Positions 35,283 to 46,610 are shown, numbered from the stretch's first letter. The stretch: DNA of 64,000 bases from Paraburkholderia sp. Ac-20340 (GCF_017104965.1 NZ_JAAGPR010000008.1:62001-126000), one strand, 5' to 3'. Numbers and translations are program-made. Notes: a model not told the origin generated them from the letters alone.

Positions 35283-36470
35283 TTAAGCGAGCGCGCCAAC
35301 CGGCTCCGTGCCGGCCGCTTCGGCCAGCGCGAGCGCCTTGTCGGTCGCTTCCCACGAGAATTCCGGCTCTTCGCGGCCGAAGTGGCCGTAAGCAGCGGTC
35401 TTTTCGTAGATCGGACGCAGCAGGTCGAGCATCTGGATGATGCCCTTCGGACGCAGATCGAAATGCTCGCGCACGAGCTTCGTGATGGTGGCGTCCGAAA
35501 CCTTGCCCGTGCCGAACGTGTTGACCATCACCGAAGTCGGCTCGGCCACGCCGATGGCGTACGAAACCTGGATCAGGCAGCGCGATGCCAGACCGGCGGC
35601 GACGATGTTCTTCGCCACGTAACGGCCCGCGTAAGCGGCCGAACGGTCGACCTTCGACGGGTCCTTGCCCGAGAACGCACCGCCGCCGTGCGGGGCTGCG
35701 CCGCCGTACGTATCGACGATGATCTTGCGGCCGGTCAGACCGCAATCGCCCTGCGGGCCGCCGATCACGAAACGACCGGTCGGATTGACGAGGAACTTGA
35801 TGTCGCCCTTGATGAGGTCGGCCGGCAGGACCGGCTTGATGACTTCTTCGATGACGGCTTCGCGCAGCGTGGCCAGATCGATGTCCGGCGAGTGCTGCGT
35901 CGAGAGCACGACCGTGTCGATCGCGTGCGGCTTGCCGTCGACGTAACGCACGGTGACCTGCGACTTCGCGTCCGGGCGCAGCCAGGGCAGACGGCCGTCA
36001 CGGCGCAGGTTCGACTGGCGCTCGACCAGGCGGTGCGAAAGGTGGATCGGCAGCGGCATCAGTTCGGGCGTTTCGTCGCACGCATAACCGAACATCAGGC
36101 CCTGGTCGCCAGCGCCTTGATCGAGGTTGTTGTCGTGCGCGCGGTCGACGCCTTGAGCGATGTCCGGCGATTGCTTGTCGTAAGCGACGAGCACCGCGCA
36201 GCCGCGGTAGTCGATGCCGTAGTCGGTGTTGTCGTAGCCGATGCGCTTGATCGTGTCGCGCGCGACCTGGATGTAGTCGACGTTGGCGGTCGTGGTGATT
36301 TCACCGGCGAGGACGACGAGACCCGTGTTGCACAGCGTTTCCGCTGCAACGCGCGAGTATTTGTCCTGCGTGAGGATGGCGTCGAGGATTGCGTCCGAGA
36401 TCTGGTCGGCGACCTTGTCCGGATGGCCTTCCGAAACCGATTCGGAAGTGAAGAAATAGTCGTTTGCCAC
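35283..36470 (-). CDS. metK: S-adenosylmethionine synthetase
   Basis: Makes S-adenosylmethionine from methionine and ATP; 395 residues, normal length. Signatures: [21 protein letters not shown] at the N-terminus, [16 protein letters not shown] and the P-loop-like [16 protein letters not shown]. The start is the GTG at 36470, with AAGGAG 8 bases upstream; related Burkholderiales proteins also begin VANDY. A TATAAT box at 36655-36660 implies an unusually long leader of about 178 bases. Divergent from the acyltransferase gene. Confidence 0.97.
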   Translation of the reverse strand: MANDYFFTSESVSEGHPDKVADQISDAILDAILTQDKYSRVAAETLCNTGLVVLAGEITTTANVDYIQVARDTIKRIGYDNTDYGIDYRGCAVLVAYDKQSPDIAQGVDRAHDNNLDQGAGDQGLMFGYACDETPELMPLPIHLSHRLVERQSNLRRDGRLPWLRPDAKSQVTVRYVDGKPHAIDTVVLSTQHSPDIDLATLREAVIEEVIKPVLPADLIKGDIKFLVNPTGRFVIGGPQGDCGLTGRKIIVDTYGGAAPHGGGAFSGKDPSKVDRSAAYAGRYVAKNIVAAGLASRCLIQVSYAIGVAEPTSVMVNTFGTGKVSDATITKLVREHFDLRPKGIIQMLDLLRPIYEKTAAYGHFGREEPEFSWEATDKALALAEAAGTEPVGALA

Positions 36471-36660
36471 GTGTAAGGCTCCTTGTAGCTGGTGACGGTT
36501 AATTTCACGTAGCCAGCTTCGGGAGCTTTGAAGCGGCGACGCTTTAGCGGATTTCCTGGTCCAGTTGGTCATGACCGCACACTTAGCTCCGTGGCGCGAT
36601 ACATGGCGAACCGGCTTCGCCCCGCAAGTTGTCAGTTAACTCGGCGAAGCCCGTATTATA
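36471..36660 (-). promoter_or_regulatory. metK promoter and long leader with inverted repeats
   Basis: TATAAT on the minus strand at 36660-36655 with a weak -35. The leader forms a hairpin (AGCTGG with CCAGCT) ending just before the AAGGAG site. Elements at 36605-36610, 36613-36621 and 36643-36651 are complementary in two alternative ways (6 bp or 9 bp). No known SAM riboswitch class is recognised. The gap also contains the promoter of the divergent acyltransferase (TTGTCA at 36629, TATTAT at 36654). Confidence 0.45.
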
Positions 36661-36747
36661 GCGACTTCCCTAATTTGTCGCAGAGTCACACCGCGTGTTG
36701 TCAATCGTTTTCTCCACTGCTACCTGGCACGTCACGGGAGTCGCCGC

Positions 36748-37632
36748 ATGCTAGGCAAACTCGGCTCACGTTTCGCCATTGGTCTGCTGAAACTATTTGC
36801 GATCCTACCCTATGGTTTCGTCGCTCGTCTGGGAGACGGGCTGGGCTGGCTGCTGTACCAGATTCCAAGCCGCCGCAAGCGCGTCGTCCATACCAACCTG
36901 CGCCTGTGCTTCCCCGAATGGAGCGAGGAAAAGCGCGAGGAAGTCGCAGGCCTCCATTTCCGCCAGGCGATCCGCAGCTATATGGAGCGCAGCGTGCAGT
37001 GGTTCGGCTCGGCGAAGAAGCTCGAAAAGCTCGTCCAGCTCGACAGCGAAATCGACCTGACCGATCCCAACCTGCCGCCGACGCTGTTCCTCGGCCTGCA
37101 TTTCGTGGGGATCGAGGCGGGGTCGATGTTCCTGAACTACTCGCTGCATCGTCCGTGCGGATCGCTGTATCAGCCGTTTTCGAACCCCGAATTCGAAGCC
37201 GCCGCGAAGGCCGGCCGCAGCCGCTTCGGCGCCGAAATGGTCAGCCGCGCGGACAGCGCGCGCGCCGTGCTGCGCTGGCTGCGCGACAAAAAGCCCGTGA
37301 TGCTCGGCGCGGATATGGACTACGGCATGCGCAACTCCACCTTCGTACCCTTCTTCGGCGTGCAGGCCTGTACGCTGACGGCGGTCGGGCGGCTCGCGAA
37401 AGTCGGTCATGCGCAGGTCGTGCCTTTCATCGGCGAGGTGCTGCCCAATTACAAGGGTTATCGGCTGAAAGTCTTCAAACCTTGGGAAAACTATCCGACC
37501 GGCGACGATGAACTCGACGCGCGTCGCATGAACGCGTTTCTCGAAGAGCAGATTCCGCGCATTCCCGAGCAGTATTACTGGGTGCATAAGCGGTTCAAGA
37601 CGCGGCCTGAGGGTGAGGCGAGCGTGTATTGA
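36748..37632 (+). CDS. Lipid A biosynthesis acyltransferase (LpxL/HtrB family)
   Basis: Inner-membrane acyltransferase of 294 residues that adds secondary acyl chains to lipid A. One N-terminal hydrophobic helix (LLKLFAILPYGFVARLG) is followed by the catalytic His118-x4-Glu123 motif (HFVGIE), the form used in LpxL proteins. The gene sits divergent from metK, a conserved Burkholderiales arrangement. Its acyl donor and position are not predictable. It ends before a clear terminator. Confidence 0.92.
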   Translation: MLGKLGSRFAIGLLKLFAILPYGFVARLGDGLGWLLYQIPSRRKRVVHTNLRLCFPEWSEEKREEVAGLHFRQAIRSYMERSVQWFGSAKKLEKLVQLDSEIDLTDPNLPPTLFLGLHFVGIEAGSMFLNYSLHRPCGSLYQPFSNPEFEAAAKAGRSRFGAEMVSRADSARAVLRWLRDKKPVMLGADMDYGMRNSTFVPFFGVQACTLTAVGRLAKVGHAQVVPFIGEVLPNYKGYRLKVFKPWENYPTGDDELDARRMNAFLEEQIPRIPEQYYWVHKRFKTRPEGEASVY

Positions 37633-37651
37633 CCGGCTGCGCGTCAACGTG

Positions 37652-37676
37652 AAAAGCCGCCTGCGGGCGGCTTTTT
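37652..37676 (+). terminator. Rho-independent terminator
   Basis: A 10-bp stem (37652-37661 with 37666-37675), four-base loop and five thymines, after the acyltransferase gene. Confidence 0.92.
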
Positions 37677-37776
37677 GCTTGCCGGCCGTTTTCGATGCCC
37701 GCTACCGGCGCCGGGCCACCGTGTATCATTCGCTATTCGCCACGAATCCTCTCGCAGCAAGGAACAGAAGCAAATC

Positions 37777-38643
37777 GTGAAGCTGAAATTCACCAAGATG
37801 CACGGCGCGGGCAACGATTTTGTCGTGCTCGACGGCTATACCCAGTCGCTTACGCTCACGCCCGAACGCGTGCGCGCGCTCGCCGACCGCCATTTCGGCG
37901 TTGGCGCGGATCAGTTGCTGGTGGTCGAAAAGCCGACCATCGACGGCGTCGATTTCCGCTATCGCATCTTCAATTGCGACGGCGGCGAGGTCGAACATTG
38001 CGGCAACGGCGCACGTTGCTTCGTCAAATTCGTGCGCGACCACAAGCTCACCGATGCGCGCAGCGTGCGCGTGCAGGTCCAGAAGGGCGTGCTCACGCTC
38101 GTCATGCAGGACAACGGCGAAGTCGTGGTCGACATGGGCCGCCCGGTGTTCGAACCGGCGCAGGTGCCATTCGATGCAAACGGCCTCGACGGCCGCCGCG
38201 AAGGCAACGACACGCTCTGGCCACTCGACATCAACGGTCAGACGCGCTGGATTTCAGCGGTGTCGATGGGCAATCCGCATGCCGTGCAGATCGTCGACGA
38301 TACCGAAGCTTTTGCCGTGCTCGAAGACGGTCCCGTGATCGAGAAGCACGCACGCTTCCCGAACAAGGTGAACGCGGGCTTCATGCAGATCGTGTCGCGC
38401 AATGAGGTGAAGCTGCGCGTGTTCGAACGCGGCGCGGGCGAAACGCTCGCGTGCGGCACGGGCGCGTGCGCGGCGGTGGCCGCGGGCATTCGCCGCGGTC
38501 TGCTCGATTCGCCGGTGAAGGTGCATACGCACGGCGGCATGCTCACGATCGCCTGGGACGGCGCACGCGACGAAAACGCCGCGCTGAGCATGGCAGGCCC
38601 GGCCACGACCGTGTTCCAGGGCGAGATCGAGCTTCAGGACTAA
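37777..38643 (+). CDS. dapF: Diaminopimelate epimerase
   Basis: Interconverts LL- and meso-diaminopimelate for lysine and peptidoglycan synthesis; 288 residues. The paired catalytic cysteines are in EHCGNGARC (Cys75) and ACGTGACAA (about residue 227). MHGAGNDF at the N-terminus is diagnostic. The start is the GTG at 37777 with AAGGAA upstream; the longer frame runs into the preceding terminator. It heads the dapF-DUF484-xerC group also found in enterobacteria. Confidence 0.97.
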   Translation: MKLKFTKMHGAGNDFVVLDGYTQSLTLTPERVRALADRHFGVGADQLLVVEKPTIDGVDFRYRIFNCDGGEVEHCGNGARCFVKFVRDHKLTDARSVRVQVQKGVLTLVMQDNGEVVVDMGRPVFEPAQVPFDANGLDGRREGNDTLWPLDINGQTRWISAVSMGNPHAVQIVDDTEAFAVLEDGPVIEKHARFPNKVNAGFMQIVSRNEVKLRVFERGAGETLACGTGACAAVAAGIRRGLLDSPVKVHTHGGMLTIAWDGARDENAALSMAGPATTVFQGEIELQD

Positions 38644-38857
38644 GGCTTGAGGCATTCCTGTCGAAGCGCCGATGAAACCCGCGCTTCGACATCCGCGCGC
38701 AGCATTGCAGGACCCAGCACTACGCAAGACCTTCCGCGTCGCGATTGCATCGGCATGCATCTGGATGCAATCGTGGCGTGTCACGATATATCGCCTCATC
38801 CGGCGCGCAACCGCGCGCTGCTTCCTGACCGAACGCGCTTATTGACGTGCTAACAAC

Positions 38858-39541
38858 ATGACCGATCGCGAAGTCGCCGATTATCTGCTTGCCAACCCTA
38901 ACTTCTTCGTCGAGCACGCCGAACTGCTGGTCTCGCTCAAACTGGGCAATCCGCACGGCAAGGCTGCCGTGTCGCTCCAGGAGCGCCAGATGGAGATGCT
39001 GCGCGAGAAGAACAAACACCTGGAACTGCGTCTGTCCGAGCTGCTGCGCTACGGCCACGAGAACGACAGCATCGCCGCGAAGATGGTCCACTGGACCTCG
39101 CTCGTGCTCGCCGAGCGCGATCCGCACGCGTTGCCGCGCATGATCGCCGAGCGTCTGCGCGAGGAATTCGACGTGCCGCAATCGGCGCTGCGTCTGTGGG
39201 ATGTCGCCGAAACCCACGCGCAGGCGAGTTTCGCGAAGCACACGGGCGAAGAAGTGCGCCTGTTCGCGGCCAGCCTGGAGACGCCGTATTGCGGCGCGAA
39301 CACCGGTTTCGAAGCCGCGCAATGGCTCGACGGCGCCGAAGGCGAGCCGCAATCCGTTGCGATCATCACGCTGCGCAAGCGCGTGAGCGATGAAGAGCGC
39401 GACCCGAGCGGCGAGCCGTTCGGTCTGCTCGTGATGGGCTCGCCCGATCCGCGCCGCTTCCATGACGGCATGGGCACCGATTTCCTGCGCCAGATCGGCA
39501 CGCTCGCCAGTGGCGCGCTGGCCCGTCTGCTGCCGCATTGA
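38858..39541 (+). CDS. DUF484 family protein
   Basis: GAF-like protein of 227 residues, the conserved partner between dapF and xerC. The N-terminal VADYLLANPNFFVEHAELL segment is the family signature; a coiled-coil-like stretch (SLQERQMEMLREKNKHLELRL split over residues 41-61) leads to the GAF-like domain. Function is undefined. The ATG at 38858 lies 214 bases after dapF. Confidence 0.93.
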   Translation: MTDREVADYLLANPNFFVEHAELLVSLKLGNPHGKAAVSLQERQMEMLREKNKHLELRLSELLRYGHENDSIAAKMVHWTSLVLAERDPHALPRMIAERLREEFDVPQSALRLWDVAETHAQASFAKHTGEEVRLFAASLETPYCGANTGFEAAQWLDGAEGEPQSVAIITLRKRVSDEERDPSGEPFGLLVMGSPDPRRFHDGMGTDFLRQIGTLASGALARLLPH

Positions 39542-39583
39542 TGTTGCATCGAAGCTGTTTTTAACCGTACCGAAGCCGCCACC

Positions 39584-40537
39584 GTGAACCCGACCGATCC
39601 GATCGCCGATTACCTCGACACGCTCGAGCACGTGCGCCGGCTCTCGGCGCACACGCTGCGCGGCTACGCGCACGAACTCGACGAGCTGAAGAAGCTCGCC
39701 AACGGCCGGCCGCTCGAACGGGTCACGCCCGCCGAGGTGCGCGGCGCCGTGGCGCGCGCGCACGCGGGCGGTCTGTCGGCGCGCTCGATCGCGCACCGGC
39801 TGTCGGCGTGGCGCGCGTTTTATCGCTGGCTCGCGGGCCGCATCGAACTCGACGCCAATCCGGTCGCCGCGGTGCGTGCGCCCAAGCGCGCGAAGACGCT
39901 GCCCAAGGCGCTTTCCGTCGATGACGCGACGCGTCTCATGGAGGCGCCCGGCGCCGCGAGCGAAGCCGCCGCCGGCAGCCTGGAAGCGCTGCGCGACCAC
40001 GCGATGCTCGAACTGTTCTACTCGTCGGGGCTGCGGCTGGCCGAACTCGTGGGTCTCGACGTGCGCTACGTGCGGCGCGACGGCTACGAATCGGCGGGCT
40101 GGCTCAAGCGCGATGCCGCCGAAGTCGAAGTGCACGGCAAGGGCGATCGCCATCGCCTCGTGCCGGTCGGGCGCAAGGCGCTCGATGCGATCGATGCCTG
40201 GCTCGCCGTGCGCGACGCCTGGGTCAAGCACGACGACGCCCCGCTGTTTCTCTCCGTGCGCGGCAATCGCATGGCGCCCGGCGTCGTGCGCGAGCGCGTG
40301 AAGCGCGCCGCGCTGGTGGCCGGGATTCCGGCGAACGTCCATCCGCACGTGTTGCGGCACTCGTTCGCCACGCATCTGCTGCAGTCGAGCGGCGATCTGC
40401 GGGCCGTGCAGGAACTGCTCGGCCACGCCAGCATCGCGGCGACGCAGGTGTACACGTCGCTCGATTTCCAGCATCTTGCGAAGGTGTACGACAACGCGCA
40501 TCCACGCGCGAAGAAGCGCGACGAATCGGGCTCGTAA
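39584..40537 (+). CDS. xerC: Tyrosine recombinase XerC
   Basis: Site-specific recombinase that resolves chromosome dimers with XerD at dif; 317 residues from GTG. The catalytic set is complete: Arg151 (SGLRLAEL), Lys186 (HGKGDRHR), His255 and Arg258 (HVLRHSF), His281 (GHAS) and nucleophile Tyr290 (TQVYTSLDF). The N-terminal SAM-like core-binding domain spans about 1-95. An insertion near residues 121-135 (Ala/Gly/Glu-rich) is typical of Burkholderiales XerC. Confidence 0.96.
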   Translation: MNPTDPIADYLDTLEHVRRLSAHTLRGYAHELDELKKLANGRPLERVTPAEVRGAVARAHAGGLSARSIAHRLSAWRAFYRWLAGRIELDANPVAAVRAPKRAKTLPKALSVDDATRLMEAPGAASEAAAGSLEALRDHAMLELFYSSGLRLAELVGLDVRYVRRDGYESAGWLKRDAAEVEVHGKGDRHRLVPVGRKALDAIDAWLAVRDAWVKHDDAPLFLSVRGNRMAPGVVRERVKRAALVAGIPANVHPHVLRHSFATHLLQSSGDLRAVQELLGHASIAATQVYTSLDFQHLAKVYDNAHPRAKKRDESGS

Positions 40538-40672
40538 GCAGACACATACGCAAGCCCATAAGCAGGCCCACAAGCCGACAAAGCTTCGCCGCGCATCCAC
40601 CGTTTTCAGCGCGTCCAGCGCTCGCATGCGCAGCCATCTGGACGACGCCGCATCATTGGCATCACATCCATC

Positions 40673-41878
40673 ATGAACATCGTCACACTCAAGCCGTCGA
40701 AAGAAAAATCCCTGCTGCGCCGCCATCCGTGGGTCTACGCCAACGCGATCGATCGCGTCGACGGCAAGCCCGCCTCCGGCGCCACGGTGATCGTGCGCGC
40801 GCACGACGGCCGCTTCCTCGCGCGCGCCGCGTACAGCCCGCATTCGCAGATCCGCGCCCGCGTCTGGAGCTTCGACGAAAACGAACCGATCGATCACGCG
40901 TTCTTCAAGCGCCGCGTGCAGCGCGCACTCGCGCATCGTCAGGCGATGGTGCGCAACACAGGCGCCGTGCGCCTGATCTTCGGCGAAGCGGACGGCCTGC
41001 CCGGCCTGATCGTCGACTGGTACACGGAAGACGTCGCGCAGAACGCGCGCGGCCAGCTGGTCTGCCAGTTCATGGCGGCGGGCGTGGAAGCGTGGAAAGA
41101 GGCCATCGTCAACGCGCTGACGCAGGCCACGGGCTGCCCGAACGTCTACGAGCGCTCGGACGTGTCGATCCGCGAAAAGGAAGGCCTGGAGCCCATCACC
41201 GGTCTGCTGGCCGGCGACGAGCCGCCCGAAACCATCATCGCGAGCGAAAACGGCGTGCGTTATCACGTCGACGTGCGCAAGGGCCACAAGACCGGCTTCT
41301 ACGTCGATCAGCGCGACAACCGCGCGCTGGTGCAGACCTACGCCGATGGCCGCGACGTGCTCAACTGCTTCTGCTACACCGGCGGCTTCTCGCTCGCGGC
41401 GATGAAGGGCGGCGCGAAGCGCGTGGTGTCGATCGACTCTTCGGGCGAAGCGCTGAACACCGCGCAGAAGAACGTGCAGGCCAACGGCTTCGACGCCGAC
41501 CGCGCCACCTGGCTCGACGCCGACGCCTTCAAGACGCTGCGCCGTCTGCACGAAGAAGGCGAGCGTTTCGATCTGGTCGTGCTCGATCCGCCCAAGTTCG
41601 CCGCTTCGCGCGAGCACGTGGATCGCGCCTCGCGCGCCTACAAGGACATCAATCTGACCGGTTTCAAGCTGCTGCGTCCGGGCGGTCTGCTGTTCACCTA
41701 CTCGTGCTCGGGCGCGATCGACGCGGAACTGTTCCAGAAGATCGTCGCGGGCGCGGCCGCCGATGCGAAAGTCGATGCGCGCATCATCAAGCGGCTGGGC
41801 GCGGGCGTCGATCATCCGCTGCTCACGGCGTTCCCGGAAGGCGAATACCTCAAGGGCCTGCTGTTGCAAATCGCCTGA
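40673..41878 (+). CDS. rlmI: 23S rRNA (cytosine-C5) methyltransferase, RlmI-like
   Basis: SAM-dependent methyltransferase of 401 residues with an N-terminal PUA domain (1-75, LLRRHPWVYANAIDRVDG) and a RlmI/RlmK-type catalytic domain. SAM motif FCYTGGFSLAA and the catalytic segment VLDPPKFAAS are present, and the Cys in FTYSCSG fits the C5-methyltransferase nucleophile. E. coli RlmI methylates C1962 of 23S rRNA; the same site is inferred here. Confidence 0.9.
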   Translation: MNIVTLKPSKEKSLLRRHPWVYANAIDRVDGKPASGATVIVRAHDGRFLARAAYSPHSQIRARVWSFDENEPIDHAFFKRRVQRALAHRQAMVRNTGAVRLIFGEADGLPGLIVDWYTEDVAQNARGQLVCQFMAAGVEAWKEAIVNALTQATGCPNVYERSDVSIREKEGLEPITGLLAGDEPPETIIASENGVRYHVDVRKGHKTGFYVDQRDNRALVQTYADGRDVLNCFCYTGGFSLAAMKGGAKRVVSIDSSGEALNTAQKNVQANGFDADRATWLDADAFKTLRRLHEEGERFDLVVLDPPKFAASREHVDRASRAYKDINLTGFKLLRPGGLLFTYSCSGAIDAELFQKIVAGAAADAKVDARIIKRLGAGVDHPLLTAFPEGEYLKGLLLQIA

Positions 41879-41981
41879 AACGGCCCTATCTGCGCTTGAT
41901 TCGCGCACGCGGACATGCCGCGATCCGGCCCCGGATCGTCGCCACTCCTGCGTGCGCGCCGCAGATATGATTCAATAGATA

Positions 41982-41994
41982 GTTATGTTGTAAC
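41982..41994. promoter_or_regulatory. Zur-like box
   Basis: GTTATGTTGTAAC matches the core GTTATANTATAAC of proteobacterial Zur sites at 10 of 12 defined positions. It lies 69 bases before the CobW gene start in an AT-rich patch. It predicts induction under zinc limitation. Confidence 0.6.
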
Positions 41995-42062
41995 ACTGGC
42001 GACAGAGCGCGCAGACCGCGCGACGCGCCGCGTCCTCACCCGACACTCATCAGGCACAGAGC

Positions 42063-43178
<1,116 letters not shown>

Positions 43179-43238
43179 GGCGCGTCTGAAACGCTAAATC
43201 CGCGTATCAGACCAGTTTGATGTCGCTTTGATGTTTGC

Positions 43239-43272
43239 ACGCCCGGCTTTCACGCCGGGCGTTGTCGTTTTT
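43239..43272 (+). terminator. Probable Rho-independent terminator
   Basis: A 9-bp GC stem (43239-43247 with 43254-43262), with the thymine run offset by five bases (43268-43272). It ends the CobW gene transcript. Confidence 0.65.
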
Positions 43273-43792
43273 AACGGCATTTATCGGCCTTGCAATGCGT
43301 GCAATTGCGTCTTTCCGTGCGTCGCGCATCAAATAACGTACCCGACCATCGCTTTTTCACGATTGGCGCGTTATATTTTCTGGATATCGATCGTAAGACG
43401 AAGCTGCGAACGCAGGGATTTCCCGCTTGCGGCGCGAGTTTGCGGTTCGGTTACAATACGGCCCCACTGGAAGAGAGGCGCCCCGGAGTCTCCCAATATC
43501 GGTTTCCGGCTATTTCGGGCAACAATCGCCCCCGGCCGCGCATCGCGTCGCAGCGCGCAGCCGGTACGAAATATGCCTCAGGAGCATCTGAACCACGGTT
43601 TCCAGAGGAGTTCGGCCCCGCAGCGGCGCTCAGGCGTCACGACAATTCACCGTCCGTGCCAGCCGGTGCGCACCTTGGCGCGAAAAAGCGCGCGCAAAAA
43701 CGCGGTTTTGGGTGGTAAAGGCCACTGCGGGCAACACAAAAGTGCAGGCAAACTGTGCCAGTTTTGCCTCACTCATTGAAGAAGCAAGCCAG
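43273..43792 (+). promoter_or_regulatory. dksA promoter region with long leader
   Basis: 520 bases without a credible gene. TACAAT at 43452-43457 is the best -10 box (TTGCGG at 43427 is spaced 19 bases), which gives a leader of about 330 bases. Frames crossing the leader (for example 43290-43718) are Arg-rich and lack ribosome sites. Confidence 0.45.
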
Positions 43793-44212
43793 ATGACGAC
43801 GACACGACTCTTGACCGAAGCCGAAATCCTGAAGATGAGCGACAAGGATTACATGAACGAGGATCAGCTCGCCTTCTTCAAGAACCGGCTCGAACAGCTG
43901 CAGGCGGAAATTCTCCGCAATGCGGGACAGACCACCGAGAACCTGCGTGAAACGGTGATCGTGCCCGATCCGGCCGACCGCGCAACGATCGAGGAAGAGC
44001 ATGCGCTCGAACTGCGCACGCGCGACCGCGAGCGCAAGCTCCTGAAGAAGGTGCAGCAATCGATCGCGCGCATCGAATCGGGCGATTACGGCTGGTGCGA
44101 AGAAACCGGTGAGCCGATCGGCATTCCGCGTCTGCTCGCCCGCCCGACCGCTACGCTCTCGCTCGAAGCGCAAGAGCGCCGCGAACTGCGCCAGAAGCTG
44201 TTCGGCGACTGA
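43793..44212 (+). CDS. dksA: RNA polymerase-binding transcription factor DksA, single-cysteine type
   Basis: Secondary-channel regulator that works with ppGpp; 139 residues. The coiled-coil tip has the essential DPADRA (59-64). The globular part has lost the four-Cys zinc finger: only Cys102 (YGWCEETGEPIG) remains, with Thr105, Ser123 and Ala126 at the other ligand positions, so zinc is not expected. Zinc-free DksA variants are known to function, and the rest of the sequence is intact, so it should be active. It follows a Zur-box CobW gene and precedes hslVU. Confidence 0.94.
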   Translation: MTTTRLLTEAEILKMSDKDYMNEDQLAFFKNRLEQLQAEILRNAGQTTENLRETVIVPDPADRATIEEEHALELRTRDRERKLLKKVQQSIARIESGDYGWCEETGEPIGIPRLLARPTATLSLEAQERRELRQKLFGD

Positions 44213-44273
44213 CCGGCTGCCGGCTGCGCCACGTACCCCGTGAGCGCTTGCCGGATCGACTGCCTTCTCGAAG

Positions 44274-44302
44274 AAGCGCACGGAGCCCCGTGCGCTTTTT
44301 TT
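44274..44302 (+). terminator. Rho-independent terminator of dksA
   Basis: A perfect 10-bp stem (44274-44283 with 44288-44297), four-base loop and seven thymines. Confidence 0.94.
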
Positions 44303-44605
44303 ATTTGCGCGTGCCGCCCGCGTGCGCCAATACGCATCCCGCTCCCGCCTGCGTCGCACGCCTCTTCGGCGTATTCAGCGCGCTTATCCCGTTTTCTGCG
44401 CCGCGCACTCTTGAAGTGCCCGCCGCCGCCCTAAACTTCTATCGACACGCCCGCCAGCGCGTCCTGATGCACGGCTTTGTGCAAGTCCGAAGCCCATTCG
44501 CCAGGCACGCGCGGCGCGTACCGAATCCCGATGGCGCGGCAACGCGGAAATGACCTCCGCAGCCGCGCCAGTCTCTACCTGGCATCAACGGTAAAAGGAA
44601 CGCAC
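44303..44605. other. Upstream region of hslVU
   Basis: About 300 bases after the dksA terminator that must hold the hslVU promoter. No heat-shock-type (sigma-32) or clear sigma-70 element was identified. An AAAGGAA ribosome site precedes hslV. Confidence 0.4.
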
Positions 44606-45142
44606 ATGGAGCAATTTCACGGCACGACGATCGTATCCGTGCGGCGCGGCGACAAGGTCGCCCTCGGCGGCGACGGCCAGGTCACTCTCGGCAATATCGT
44701 CATGAAGGGCGGCGCGAAGAAGGTGCGGCGCATCTACGGCGGCAAGGTCATGGTCGGCTTCGCCGGCGGTACTGCCGACGCGTTTTCGCTGCTCGACCGC
44801 TTCGAAGCCAAGCTCGAAAAACATCAGGGCAATCTCACGCGCGCAGCCGTCGAGCTCGCCAAGGACTGGCGCACCGACCGCATGCTGCGCCGTCTCGAAG
44901 CGATGCTGATCGCCGCCGACGCCACCACCACGCTCGTCATCACCGGTAACGGCGACGTGCTCGATCCCGAAGGCGGCATCTGCGCGATCGGTTCGGGCGG
45001 CTCGTACGCCCAGGCGGCCGCAAAAGCGCTCGTCGACAACACCGACCTCTCGCCGCGCGAGATCGTCGAAAAGTCGCTCGAAATCGCGGGCGACATGTGT
45101 ATCTACACGAATCACAACCGCGTGATCGAAACCATCGAGTAA
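44606..45142 (+). CDS. hslV: ATP-dependent protease subunit HslV
   Basis: Proteasome-like peptidase that forms a double hexamer capped by HslU; 178 residues. The mature N-terminal catalytic Thr is in [12 protein letters not shown], so six or seven residues are removed on activation. Conserved GDGQVT and [14 protein letters not shown] segments follow. The gap to hslU is 25 bases, so the two are one operon. Confidence 0.97.
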   Translation: MEQFHGTTIVSVRRGDKVALGGDGQVTLGNIVMKGGAKKVRRIYGGKVMVGFAGGTADAFSLLDRFEAKLEKHQGNLTRAAVELAKDWRTDRMLRRLEAMLIAADATTTLVITGNGDVLDPEGGICAIGSGGSYAQAAAKALVDNTDLSPREIVEKSLEIAGDMCIYTNHNRVIETIE

Positions 45143-45167
45143 CCCACCAGGACGACAAGGAATCACG

Positions 45168-46514
45168 ATGAGCACCATGACTCCCGCCGAGATCGTCTCG
45201 GAACTCGACAAGCACATCATCGGCCAGGCCAAGGCTAAAAAGGCCGTGGCTGTCGCGCTGCGCAACCGCTGGCGCCGTCAGCAGGTGGCCGAGCCGCTGC
45301 GCCAGGAAATCACGCCGAAGAACATCCTCATGATCGGGCCGACGGGCGTCGGCAAGACCGAAATCGCCCGCCGTCTGGCCAAGCTCGCCGACGCGCCGTT
45401 CATCAAGATCGAAGCCACCAAGTTCACCGAAGTGGGCTATGTGGGCCGCGACGTCGACAGCATCGTGCGCGATCTCATCGAAATTTCGGTGAAGCAGACG
45501 CGCGAAACGGAAATGCGCAAAGTGCGCAGCAAGGCCACCGATCAGGCCGAAGACCGCATTCTCGACATCCTGCTGCCGGGCGCTCGCCCGGTCGGTTTCA
45601 GCCCGTCGGAAGCGGCGCCTGCCGAAGGCGATAACGCCACGCGCCAGACCTTCCGCAAGCGTCTGCGCGAAGGCCAGCTCGACGACAAGGAAATCGAACT
45701 CGACGTCGAAATGCCGCAAGCCGGCATGGACATCATGGGTCCTCCGGGCATGGAAGACATGACCGAGCAGATCCGCTCGATGTTCGCCAATCTGGGCGGC
45801 GGCAAGAAGGCGCGCCGCAAGGTGAAGGTCAAGGAAGCGCTCAAGCTGCTGACCGACGAGGAAGCGGCCAAGATGCTCAACGACGAAGAGGTCAAGCAGA
45901 AGGCCGTGCAGAACGTCGAGCAGAACGGCATCGTGTTCCTCGATGAAATCGACAAGATCGCCTCGCGCAATAACGAAGGCGCAGGCGGCGGCGAAGTGTC
46001 GCGCCAGGGCGTGCAGCGCGATCTGCTGCCGCTCGTGGAAGGCACCACCATCAACACGAAGTACGGGATGATCAAGACCGATCACATCCTGTTCATCGCC
46101 AGCGGTGCGTTCCATCTCGCGAAGCCGAGCGATCTGATTCCCGAACTGCAGGGCCGTTTCCCGATCCGCGTGGAACTGGAATCGCTGTCTGTCAAGGACT
46201 TCGAAGCAATTCTGGTCTCTACCGACGCAAGCCTCGTCAAGCAGTATCAGGCGCTGCTCGCGACCGAAGACGTGCAGCTCGATTTCGCCGAAGACGGCAT
46301 TCGCCGCCTCGCGGAAATCGCCTACTCGGTCAACGAGAAGACCGAGAATATCGGCGCGCGTCGTCTTTATACGGTGATCGAAAAGCTGCTGGAAGATGTG
46401 TCGTTCGCGGCGGGCAATCATGCCGGCCAGAGCGTGACCGTCGATGCGGCTTATGTCGACAAGGCGCTTGGCGAAGTCTCGCAGGACGAGGATCTGTCGC
46501 GCTACGTGCTGTAA
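45168..46514 (+). CDS. hslU: ATP-dependent protease ATPase subunit HslU
   Basis: AAA+ unfoldase partner of HslV; 448 residues. Walker A GPTGVGKT near residue 57, Walker [12 protein letters not shown] and the [12 protein letters not shown] arginine-finger region are present. The insertion I-domain (about 110-245) is present. The C-terminus DLSRYVL matches the tail that docks into HslV to activate it. A terminator follows. Confidence 0.97.
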   Translation: MSTMTPAEIVSELDKHIIGQAKAKKAVAVALRNRWRRQQVAEPLRQEITPKNILMIGPTGVGKTEIARRLAKLADAPFIKIEATKFTEVGYVGRDVDSIVRDLIEISVKQTRETEMRKVRSKATDQAEDRILDILLPGARPVGFSPSEAAPAEGDNATRQTFRKRLREGQLDDKEIELDVEMPQAGMDIMGPPGMEDMTEQIRSMFANLGGGKKARRKVKVKEALKLLTDEEAAKMLNDEEVKQKAVQNVEQNGIVFLDEIDKIASRNNEGAGGGEVSRQGVQRDLLPLVEGTTINTKYGMIKTDHILFIASGAFHLAKPSDLIPELQGRFPIRVELESLSVKDFEAILVSTDASLVKQYQALLATEDVQLDFAEDGIRRLAEIAYSVNEKTENIGARRLYTVIEKLLEDVSFAAGNHAGQSVTVDAAYVDKALGEVSQDEDLSRYVL

Positions 46515-46556
46515 GCCGTGCTGTAAGCGCACCCGGCGTTTTCTCGCTGCACCAGC

Positions 46557-46585
46557 AAAAAGCCCTGCAAATGCAGGGCTTTTTT
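46557..46585. terminator. Bidirectional Rho-independent terminator
   Basis: A 12-bp stem (46557-46568 with 46573-46584) of A-tract, GCCCTGC core and T-tract, with a 4-base loop. It lies between convergent hslU and the response regulator gene. Confidence 0.94.
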
Positions 46586-46610
46586 CATTGCGATACCGCT
46601 TCGAAAACGC

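Noticed and set aside
36471..36660. Known SAM or SAH riboswitch upstream of metK
   Set aside because: None of the consensus cores I know could be found; it is kept only as an unclassified structured leader.
38720..41908. Very long minus-strand open frame across DUF484, xerC and rlmI
   Set aside because: It is antisense to three clear genes; long open antisense frames are common at this GC content.
43290..43718. Frame across the dksA leader
   Set aside because: Arg-rich with no ribosome site; the dksA -10 box lies inside it.
43793..44212. dksA as a degraded gene because three zinc ligands are missing
   Set aside because: The DPADRA tip, frame and length are intact, and zinc-free DksA proteins are known to work.
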